Source: UBA5177 sp002413265
GTDB lineage: Bacteria; Chloroflexota; UBA5177
Reading direction: 5' to 3'
Length of the DNA stretch: 30,556 nt
NCBI GenBank assembly: GCA_036752825.1
Contig: DAIORV010000014.1
Span: forward strand, 1 to 30,556
The position numbers and the translations under genes were made by a program. Positions 16,247 through 22,671 of the stretch are shown one piece after another. Under the pieces are notes generated by a model. It saw only the letters and a list, made by a program, of their open reading frames with translations. It was not told the DNA's origin and ran no database searches. The first letter of the stretch is position 1; each line of letters opens with the position of its first letter.

Positions 16247-16343
16247 CGCGTGCCTCCTGCTTCACCTGCGCGATGAAGACGAGAAGTACGTCGTCGTGCG
16301 CAATCAGAGAGCAGAGTAGCAGATACGCTCTGACTCTGCACCC

Positions 16344-17126
16344 TCAGCCGCGGTGCAGCAATCGATCGAACAGTGACGGTTGCTGGAACACCGGCACGGG
16401 CATCTCTAACCGCGCGTCGGCCAGCACCCGATCCGGATTGTGTTTTAGCAGCAGATCAGCCGTCGTTAGGTCGGTAAGCTCTTCGATGCGACCGTGAAGG
16501 TCGGCCAATGACCGCTTTGCGCCGGGATGGTGCCGATCGCTCGCCGCCAGCGCGTACGCCCCATGTCGCAACAGTCCCTCGGCGGTTCGTCTCACCGCCG
16601 CGCCGTAGTCGCCGAGTAGGGCCGGCGCCGTGAGCTGAAGAACGACCTCTCGGTCGAGCAGACTGTCGACCGCGTGCTGGTCTCGCTGGACGAATGGGTA
16701 GCGCTCGGGGTGCGCCAGGATGACCGAATAGCCTGCAAGCTGAATGCGAAACAGGGCGTCCTCGAGGTAGAGTGGCCGCTCCCGCGCGAAGAGAGAGAGC
16801 TCTGCGAGAACGTAGTGCCCATCGCCCAGCGTTGACGCGATGCCGGCTTGCAATAGCTCGGCGGCGTCCGGAACGAGATAGAGCTCGTTTCCTGCAACAA
16901 CGTTCAGGTCCAGCCGCGCCGATACAAGGGCCCGGCGCAGTTCTTGGAGTTTGCCGTGGAGTACCTCTGGTCCGGCTCCGGTTTGTCGTTCGGGGTTGAG
17001 ATGCGGAGTCGCGGCCACGACCGTAACACCCTCAGACAGGAATTGACGAGCGATCTGAACACTTTCTTCGAGGTCGGCTGCACCGTCATCTAAGCCCGGC
17101 AGGATGTGATTGTGCAGATCAATCAT
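16344..17126 (-). CDS. CpsB/YwqE-type PHP-domain protein-tyrosine phosphatase
   Basis: 260 aa from the ATG at 17124-17126; the longer frame upstream runs through a terminator and leader and is not coding. The PHP metal site is visible: MIDLHNHILPGLDDGA at the N-terminus, TPHLNP, ILAHPERYPF and ASDRHHPGAKR. This is the CpsB/CapC/YwqE family, metal-dependent tyrosine phosphatases that dephosphorylate capsule/exopolysaccharide kinases, so a role in polysaccharide export control is likely. No matching Wzz/kinase genes are in the window. Directly upstream is a structured leader with a terminator (17161-17400), suggesting attenuation control. Confidence 0.87.
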   Translation of the reverse strand: MIDLHNHILPGLDDGAADLEESVQIARQFLSEGVTVVAATPHLNPERQTGAGPEVLHGKLQELRRALVSARLDLNVVAGNELYLVPDAAELLQAGIASTLGDGHYVLAELSLFARERPLYLEDALFRIQLAGYSVILAHPERYPFVQRDQHAVDSLLDREVVLQLTAPALLGDYGAAVRRTAEGLLRHGAYALAASDRHHPGAKRSLADLHGRIEELTDLTTADLLLKHNPDRVLADARLEMPVPVFQQPSLFDRLLHRG

Positions 17127-17160
17127 GGTTCTCGCCCCGCATCCCGCAATGCCATCTCCT

Positions 17161-17400
17161 CTAAAGAGAAAAGAGCCCCCGGGGGAAAAAACCGGGGGCT
17201 CCAGTAAGTGGCGGTGCCTGCTGTGGGAGCGAGGGATAGTACGCTCCCGCAGCAGGCGGGACGGAAAGGAGAAGGCTGTGTGACTGAACCTCGAAAGGTT
17301 CGGTATGCTCGCAAGTGATCCCGCGTGTAGCGAATCACCTTGGGGGAACAATACCTTGCCGTAGACAAGTCGTAAAGTGCCTGCGGAAGCCAACCGAAAA
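17161..17400 (-). ncRNA. candidate structured leader (attenuator/riboswitch-like) or small RNA upstream of the PHP phosphatase
   Basis: On the minus strand the order is: GCAGGCAC copy 1 (17377-17384); a bulged hairpin CAA-GTGAT/ATCAC-TTG (~17310-17340); a perfect hairpin GAACCT-TTCG-AGGTTC (17286-17301, UUCG loop); a 16-bp hairpin with a single mismatch (arms 17242-17257 and 17216-17231); GCAGGCAC copy 2, overlapping the 3' arm of that hairpin (17214-17221); then a terminator (17173-17201), 35 bases before the phosphatase ATG. The two GCAGGCAC copies can pair alternatively with the same GCCTGC arm. No known riboswitch class matches by eye. A possible promoter is TTTACG-17-TATTGT near 17350-17378. 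The RNA may be a cis-regulator or a separate small RNA. Confidence 0.45.
17173..17201 (-). terminator. strong Rho-independent terminator between leader and PHP phosphatase gene
   Basis: Perfect 10-bp stem GAGCCCCCGG / CCGGGGGCTC with a 9-base loop, followed on the minus strand by TTTTCTCTTT. The run of T is only on the minus strand, so it terminates transcripts coming from upstream (higher coordinates) into the phosphatase gene. Confidence 0.75.
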
Positions 17401-17457
17401 TCGCGCCGCGATTATGTAAAATTCCAAGTCCTTTACTGGCGCCGGATGTTGAACTCA

Positions 17458-17553
17458 TGTGGATAGGTGTCGGCGATACTGACCCTTTCCGTGCACCATT
17501 TTAGGTGCAAAACGCAGCGTTATCCACAAGTTCATCCACAAATTTGTGCACCA
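17458..17553. other. DnaA-box-like cluster
   Basis: A perfect DnaA box TTATCCACA (17520-17528), a near-perfect TCATCCACA (17532-17540, same direction) and an inverted near-perfect TGTGGATAG (17458-17466) lie within 85 bases, with a weaker TGTGCACCA (17545-17553). GTGCACC occurs at 17491, 17546 and 17571, and the inverted GGTGCA at 17504. No dnaA, dnaN or rpmH gene is near, so an origin is not established; it could be a DnaA-regulated site. Confidence 0.4.
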
Positions 17554-17556
17554 CCG

Positions 17557-17811
17557 TCAGTGAGCCTGGCGTGCACCCTGCCATAAGCTCAAGACCATTC
17601 CGAGAAGCACGACCACGAACATGAGAGGTCCTTCGAGCCGCTCGAGAGATGTTGAGCTGGATGCGTGCATCAGCCCTCCGATGGCGGCTGCAAGCACAAC
17701 TCCCGCGACGATCCATGCGTCTCCGACCACAAAGTCCCAGATCCAGAGGGCGGCACCAATCAATCCCTGCAAGCCCCTAAGACTCCATTGCGGAAAATGA
17801 AGCGGTTGCAT
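17557..17811 (-). CDS. small membrane protein, hypothetical
   Basis: 84 aa with two predicted transmembrane segments (DAWIVAGVVLAAAIGGLMHA and LMFVVVLLGMVLSLW). The start lies inside the 3' end of the COG4280-like gene (35-base overlap). It shows no recognised family. The overlap and hydrophobic pattern suggest a coupled gene, but the frame could also be chance. Confidence 0.45.
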   Translation of the reverse strand: MQPLHFPQWSLRGLQGLIGAALWIWDFVVGDAWIVAGVVLAAAIGGLMHASSSTSLERLEGPLMFVVVLLGMVLSLWQGARQAH

Positions 17812-18538
17812 GCGCAGAATTGCTACTTCTCTTCAACAGCTGCACTGACACCCACGAGACCGCCAGGAATGCTCCTATAAGGACGAGAATCGACCAGTCC
17901 CCCTGCCACCATTTTGCGCCCAAGCCCTCTGCCGTCCAGAAGGTTCCAAAACTTGAAAGCATCACGCCAACCACAAATTTCATGGTGTTTTCGGGCACCT
18001 TTTCCATAGGTGCCCGTAACAGTACACCGGCGCCTATGACGATCACGGCTGCTGCCAAAGCTCCCACGGTGGCGGAGCCCAGGGACTTGGAAGCGCTGCC
18101 GAGAGCCACGACTATGAAGACAACCTCGAGCCCTTCGAGCAGCACACCGTTGAACGACGTCGAGGCCGCGAGCCAATCGATCGCTCCAGCGTGGCGTTGC
18201 GCCGCGGAGAGCATCGCCACCTCTTCGCGGAACGTCTCCGCCTCGTCGTGGAGAGCCTTGAGTCCGCTAAACCTCATGATGGCTTTGCGCAGCCACTTCA
18301 AGCCAAAGAGCAGCAAGAAAATGCCGATGATGACCTTCAGTGCTCCGAGAGGTACGGTACTCAACAGCCCGGCTCCGAGCGCACCCGTAATAGCGGCAAG
18401 AACGAGAACCGCTCCAAACGTTCCGGCGAGTGCGCTCCGCCACCCCCTGGTTATTCCGACGGCCAGCACTATCGTGAAGGCTTCCACGAATTCGACTCCG
18501 CTCGCAAGAGCCGAAGGTACTGCGACTACCCAGCTCAC
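17777..18538 (-). CDS. COG4280-like polytopic membrane protein (FTR1/TMEM165-type transporter relative)
   Basis: 253 aa from a GTG start at 18536-18538, with a strong GGAAGGGG ribosome-binding site upstream on the minus strand; the longer frame adds a Cys/His-rich tail without family character and is rejected. The sequence starts SWVVAVPSALASGVEFVEAFTIVLAVGI, with an acidic helix motif (GVEFVEAF), and has a second similar one (VLLEGLEVVFIVVALG) after a charged loop, as expected for an internally repeated transporter. About seven transmembrane helices. Such proteins are predicted membrane transporters of unknown substrate; divalent cations are one possibility from the paired Glu motifs. Confidence 0.7.
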   Translation of the reverse strand: MSWVVAVPSALASGVEFVEAFTIVLAVGITRGWRSALAGTFGAVLVLAAITGALGAGLLSTVPLGALKVIIGIFLLLFGLKWLRKAIMRFSGLKALHDEAETFREEVAMLSAAQRHAGAIDWLAASTSFNGVLLEGLEVVFIVVALGSASKSLGSATVGALAAAVIVIGAGVLLRAPMEKVPENTMKFVVGVMLSSFGTFWTAEGLGAKWWQGDWSILVLIGAFLAVSWVSVQLLKRSSNSAHATASFSAMES

Positions 18539-18703
18539 GATTCCCCTTCCGATGCGCTGCTTGAAGTGCTCCCCAACATGACATTCTATCTGTCTAATAC
18601 CGGCGAGATGGCACCTGCGGCACCACGTCGCGCACGGTTGCATGAGCGTGGCGGACCGCTAAAGAAGGACCGCGGTACATTTGTGCTGGGAAGGGGATGG
18701 ACG

Positions 18704-19204
18704 GTGAGCGCGAAGCGAAAACAATCGATAGGGGCGAACTCCCAAGCGCTGCGCCTATCTCTGACCGAGGTCAACGACCTCGTGAAGCTCTCGCGCTATT
18801 ACGAAAATTCAATGGGCTTTAGCCGATACCTGGTACGCGTCGCGAGCGGCTCCGTCATGAGAGCGCGATTCAAATTCGTCTCAGACGAAAGTCGAATACT
18901 CGAGCAATTCGCGAGCTCTATCCGCACGGAGATGGAGACGGGAGACGAAGCGGAGCGAGAGGTCCAGTTCACGCCCAGATCGCTCGTTGCGTTTTGGGGA
19001 CGAGCTCTATCGAGTTTGGACTCGCAGCGGTCGAGAAGAAAGATGACCGCAGATACCCTCCAGCTTCGCGAGGAATTGGCTCTCAAGCTGCAAAACACTG
19101 TAGGGAAGCTGCATAAAAGGTCGCGAAAACTGGTGGAGTCAGAGATCGCAACCAGACGGGCGCCCGAGGTCACCTGGATGCTGGAACGGCTTCAGCAGAC
19201 GTAG
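18704..19204 (+). CDS. hypothetical protein
   Basis: 166 aa from a GTG at 18704-18706, preceded by GGAAGGGG with proper spacing. The longer frame to 18191 is antisense to the COG4280-like gene and has no support. The protein is basic and largely helical: LRLSLTEVNDLVKLSRYYENSMG near the N-terminus, and a C-terminal coiled-coil-like helix (LREELALKLQNTVGKLHKRSRK). No signal peptide or membrane segment. I do not recognise a family. It is divergent from the membrane protein gene and converges on the next gene, with its terminator inside that gene's 3' end. Confidence 0.6.
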   Translation: MSAKRKQSIGANSQALRLSLTEVNDLVKLSRYYENSMGFSRYLVRVASGSVMRARFKFVSDESRILEQFASSIRTEMETGDEAEREVQFTPRSLVAFWGRALSSLDSQRSRRKMTADTLQLREELALKLQNTVGKLHKRSRKLVESEIATRRAPEVTWMLERLQQT

Positions 19205-19208
19205 CCTC

Positions 19209-19805
19209 TTACCAGCGCAGAACGCCCTTGCGCTCTTTTTTTCGTCTTTCCCGAGCGACCTCCAGGATCTTCGAGATCTCCTCGGGATGCAGTTGGACAA
19301 GCCTCTTATGCCACAAATAGCCTTGGGCGGGATCGACGTAGCTGTAGGTCAGAATGAGCTGATCATCGAGCTCGTCAAGGATGACACCACTTGCGTCGGC
19401 GTCGTCTAGTTCATAACCAAGCGCACGAAGGAAGTCCTGTCGCCCAGACGGCGCAAGGTGCCACTGACCACCTTCCCCCGCGGCCCCAAACGGGTTGCCC
19501 AGTATTCGACGCCTCTCCACCAACCGTTTTTCGCGTTCGGTGAGCGTCTCCCGATCGAAGTGCACCTCGGAGATCTCGGGCCTGCCCGACCCATGTCCGG
19601 TGAGGACCACGCTAAAGCCATCCACGGTCTCGAGTGCCGTAAACCGTCTGGGCGACTCTTCATCAAGCCAGGCTCCAAGAGCTCGGAGCATCAGATAGTA
19701 CGAATACTTCGAACCCGCCACGTAAACTCCTCCGCACGCTGCCTTGGCAACGTGACCATTCGTTGCATCTGTCGCTAGGTGCGATTGTAGTATCCTCTCC
19801 AGCAT
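19209..19805 (-). CDS. hypothetical protein
   Basis: 198 aa from the ATG at 19803-19805. Soluble, acidic centre (DADASGVILDELDDQ), basic C-terminus (ARERRKKERKGVLRW). No signal peptide, membrane helix or recognised motif. It converges with the preceding gene (4 bases between stops) and diverges from the phosphoesterase gene. Codon use looks normal for the window. Function unknown. Confidence 0.65.
   Translation of the reverse strand: MLERILQSHLATDATNGHVAKAACGGVYVAGSKYSYYLMLRALGAWLDEESPRRFTALETVDGFSVVLTGHGSGRPEISEVHFDRETLTEREKRLVERRRILGNPFGAAGEGGQWHLAPSGRQDFLRALGYELDDADASGVILDELDDQLILTYSYVDPAQGYLWHKRLVQLHPEEISKILEVARERRKKERKGVLRW
19214..19242 (+). terminator. Rho-independent terminator for the 18704-19204 gene
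   Basis: AGCGCA (19214-19219), a 9-base loop, TGCGCT (19229-19234), then CTTTTTTT (19235-19242). It lies 10 bases after the stop and inside the 3' coding end of the converging gene. Confidence 0.6.
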
Positions 19806-19926
19806 TTGACCACCGCATATGGCGGGGTCCAGGACTGTAACGCGTGGACCGATAGAATGTCAGAGTTTGGAGCCGCGGTCCTGCCGCCGGAACTCTGCAA
19901 AGTACTGCGACGAAATAGGGAGTGAC

Positions 19927-22272
19927 ATGCGGGGCCGCAATAAGGTGGCAGCCGGGTGCCTTGCATTATCGGGCGCCCTTACGCTGATCGCGTTTTCCAG
20001 TTTCAGCCGACCCGCCACCGCGGATACCTCGCCTCCGCAGCCGGAGCGCGCCGTCGCACGCTACCCCATCAAGCACATCATTATCATCGACAAGGAAAAC
20101 CGCTCGTTCGACACCATGTTTGGGCGTTTTCCGGGGGCCGACGGCGCGACCCGGGCCACGATTTCAACCGGCGCAACCGTGCCCCTGAATCACACGCCCG
20201 ACCGCCTCTTTCTCGATATCGGCCACGCAGGCGATGCAGCGGTACTTGCCGTCAACAACGGCCGCATGGATCGCTTCGATTTGCTTCCCGGCGCTGAACA
20301 GTTCGGGAAGGACATCGCTGACTCCCAGTTTCATCAATCCGACATTCCTAACTACTGGCGATATGCGACGGCATTTACGCTGGATGACCATTTCTTCTCG
20401 ACAATCATGGGGCCAAGCTTTCCCAACCACCTCATTACCGTTGCCGCCACCTCCGGAGGCACTATCGACAACCCCCGAGGTCAGATCGCGCACGCTTGGG
20501 GCTGCGACGGCGGCAAGAACTCGGTTGTCAGCGGGATAAACAGCTCTGGACAACGGTTTACTACCCGCCCATGCTTCAACTTTCGGACCTTGCCCGACCT
20601 GCTCCAAAAGGCGCATGTGAGCTGGAAATATTACGCTCCGCCCCCTTTCACGTCTGGGTATGTCTGGTCGGCGCTAGATGCCATAAAGCACATTCGATAC
20701 TCCTCTCTCTGGACCTCGCACGTTCCCACCGATAAGCAGTTCGTCACCGATGTGCAAACGGGCCATCTGCCGGCCGTCAGCTGGCTCGTCACCGACGCGG
20801 TTCAGAGCGATCATCCGCCGGCAGCTATCTGCGTCGGAGAAGGCTGGACGGTGCGCATGATCAACGCGGTCATGCAGAGCAAGTACTGGAAAGACACGGC
20901 GATTTTCCTCACATGGGATGACTTCGGAGGCTTTTACGATCACGTGCCTCCACCGCCTCAGGACTACATAAGCCTTGGTCCTCGGGTGCCGACTATCGTC
21001 ATCTCTCCGTATGCCAAGCCAACCTTTATCGACCACACTCAGCTCGAGTTCGACTCCTTTCTGAGGTTTGTGGAGGACGACTTCCACCTGCCTTCGCTCA
21101 CCGATCGCGACAAGATCGCCACGTCCATGCTTAGCTCCTTCGACTTCCACCAGAGGCCGCTTCCGCCTCTGGTGCTCACTCCTCGCCGGTGCCCGAGGAA
21201 CGACTACGTGACTCGAACAGTGCTCAATGGAAGCGTGGTGCGTTTGGAGATCCGGCAAAAGCTGCACACCGTTGTCATGCGCATCAAGGGGGGCAGTCTG
21301 GTGTCCATCATTCTTGGCCCTTCGTACAACGTGAGGGACGCCAAGGATGATCAGCTCAAATTTTCCGACCTCTCGATCGGCGACAACGTGGCGACCAACG
21401 CTACGCCAGACCCGCAGCGTGCCCTCGTGTACACGGCCTTTGCGGTACGGGACTTCTCGGTGACTCCGCTGGTCAGGAAGACAATGGTCATCCAAAACGT
21501 CAGCCAAGATGGAACGTTCGTCGATGCAAAGCTGGGCAGAAGCGACGTGGTCGTGGCCTTGGGATCCCACCCAAAGATTGTGTTGCCCGATGGGAGCACC
21601 GGCTCGAATGACGATCTGTCCGGCGGCGAGGTTGTCCAGGTCTCCGGGTTCCTCAACACCCATAGCATGACGGTCATACGCACGACGAACGTCAAGATCC
21701 TTGGCGCTCGGGCGGTCAAGCTCGAGGTGGAAGCGGCCAACTCGACGGTCAAGTCTGGAACCAAAGAAACTCTTACAGTTCTTGGCGTGTCCAAGGGAAA
21801 GATCTCAATAACGGTCACCTTTGCCGGCAAGAAGACAATTCACAAGACAGAGTCTGTGCCTTCGAGTGGGAAGGTCGTTTATTCCTTCTCTGTGCCTTAC
21901 GACGCGAACACGCTGACGTCTCAGCAAGCCGGAGTCCTCGTCACCTCGGGATCGAGCAGAGCGACCACATCCTTCACAGTCGCTCGTGGCCCGGTCGAGG
22001 TATATGCCTCGCCCTCCGTTGTTCGCCAGAACGCCACAGAAACTCTTGCGATCCTCGGCTCGAAGAAGGCGTTGGTCACGATCACCATCCTCTATCCGGA
22101 CGGGGTCTACGCGACTCACAAAGTGAGGCTATCGGCGAGTGGAAAGGGGACGTACCGGTTCCGCGTGCGGAAACTCTCTCATCGGACGTCCAGCCGAGAA
22201 GTTAATGTGCAGGCAATGGTGAGCCACTCGTCGTCGGTGTTCATAGCCGTGGCGCATTTCAAGCTGAAATAA
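19927..22272 (+). CDS. secreted phosphoesterase/phospholipase C-like protein with C-terminal beta domains
   Basis: 781 aa from the ATG at 19927 with GGGAG upstream. Residues 1-33 are a signal peptide. The phosphoesterase domain (PF04185: phospholipase C/acid phosphatase AcpA type) covers residues ~45-410: IKHIIIIDKENRSFDTMFG, DDHFFSTIMGPSFPNHLIT and LTWDDFGGFYDHVPPPP (metal-binding DD and H). It hydrolyses phosphate esters or phospholipids outside the cell. The ~370-residue C-terminal half adds two small beta-barrel-like stretches (TVLNGSVVRLEI..., RKTMVIQNVSQDGTFVDAK...) and two Ig-like modules (VKLEVEAANSTVKSG..., PVEVYASPSVVRQNA...), probably for surface attachment or substrate binding. 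Substrate not deducible. Confidence 0.87.
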   Translation: MRGRNKVAAGCLALSGALTLIAFSSFSRPATADTSPPQPERAVARYPIKHIIIIDKENRSFDTMFGRFPGADGATRATISTGATVPLNHTPDRLFLDIGHAGDAAVLAVNNGRMDRFDLLPGAEQFGKDIADSQFHQSDIPNYWRYATAFTLDDHFFSTIMGPSFPNHLITVAATSGGTIDNPRGQIAHAWGCDGGKNSVVSGINSSGQRFTTRPCFNFRTLPDLLQKAHVSWKYYAPPPFTSGYVWSALDAIKHIRYSSLWTSHVPTDKQFVTDVQTGHLPAVSWLVTDAVQSDHPPAAICVGEGWTVRMINAVMQSKYWKDTAIFLTWDDFGGFYDHVPPPPQDYISLGPRVPTIVISPYAKPTFIDHTQLEFDSFLRFVEDDFHLPSLTDRDKIATSMLSSFDFHQRPLPPLVLTPRRCPRNDYVTRTVLNGSVVRLEIRQKLHTVVMRIKGGSLVSIILGPSYNVRDAKDDQLKFSDLSIGDNVATNATPDPQRALVYTAFAVRDFSVTPLVRKTMVIQNVSQDGTFVDAKLGRSDVVVALGSHPKIVLPDGSTGSNDDLSGGEVVQVSGFLNTHSMTVIRTTNVKILGARAVKLEVEAANSTVKSGTKETLTVLGVSKGKISITVTFAGKKTIHKTESVPSSGKVVYSFSVPYDANTLTSQQAGVLVTSGSSRATTSFTVARGPVEVYASPSVVRQNATETLAILGSKKALVTITILYPDGVYATHKVRLSASGKGTYRFRVRKLSHRTSSREVNVQAMVSHSSSVFIAVAHFKLK

Positions 22273-22310
22273 GAGCCGACCTCGGATCCCGCTCGCAGGC
22301 CGTGGAGAGT

Positions 22311-22328
22311 CCTGAGCTCGTGCTCAGG
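22311..22328. terminator. hairpin between convergent genes
   Basis: Perfect CCTGAGC-TCGT-GCTCAGG stem-loop between the phosphoesterase stop (22272) and the end of the small membrane protein gene (22324). It lacks a T-tract, so it is only a possible transcription barrier for either strand. Confidence 0.35.
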
Positions 22329-22545
22329 GCAGGAGACGAGCCGTGGCGAGTAGGACGTAGATAAAGAAGACGGCGGCGACTGTCATTCCGGTCGCAAACC
22401 CAAACAGGAGCACGCGCAGCTCTTCTTTGTCCTGAACCACCTCGTCCTGCGCAAGCGCAACGGCCGCCCCTTCCGCGGAGGTGAAGCCCGAACCGGGAGC
22501 CGGAGGCTGAGAGGACTGGCTGGCCAGAGCCGCGTCACCTTCCAA
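22324..22545 (-). CDS. small single-span membrane protein
   Basis: 73 aa with a TTG start and a strong GGGAGGAA ribosome-binding site 6-7 bases upstream on the minus strand, which argues it is real despite its size. An N-terminal Ala/Ser/Pro-rich soluble part, an acidic stretch (QDEVVQDKEEL), then one transmembrane helix (FGFATGMTVAAVFFIYVLLA) near the C-terminus. No recognised family; a tail-anchored-like arrangement. Confidence 0.6.
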   Translation of the reverse strand: MEGDAALASQSSQPPAPGSGFTSAEGAAVALAQDEVVQDKEELRVLLFGFATGMTVAAVFFIYVLLATARLLP

Positions 22546-22671
22546 AAATTCCTCCCGAGATGCTAGTGCCTACAGCCATGATAGTGAATCTTTGGACACC
22601 CTGCCCGCACTGACACTCATGATCTTCTGGCCGAACGAGTTGGTTAGCAGCACTGCTTGTAAGCAAATGCG

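Noticed and set aside
17123..17155. 10-codon ORF MALRDAGREP whose stop overlaps the phosphatase ATG, as a possible leader peptide
   Set aside because: AGAGGAG lies directly against its ATG, too close for normal initiation, and ten codons carry no composition signal.
17127..17458. Upstream extension of the PHP phosphatase frame and the 17123-17458 frame
   Set aside because: Both run through the terminator and structured leader and show no protein-like conservation; the PHP domain begins at MIDLHNH.
18191..18700. Long plus-strand frame antisense to the COG4280-like gene
   Set aside because: Charged composition without pattern and a good GTG with ribosome-binding site at 18704; it is a shadow of the minus-strand gene.
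20674..21663. Minus-strand 329-aa frame inside the phosphoesterase gene
   Set aside because: Antisense shadow of a clearly recognised gene, His/Arg-rich with no family motif.
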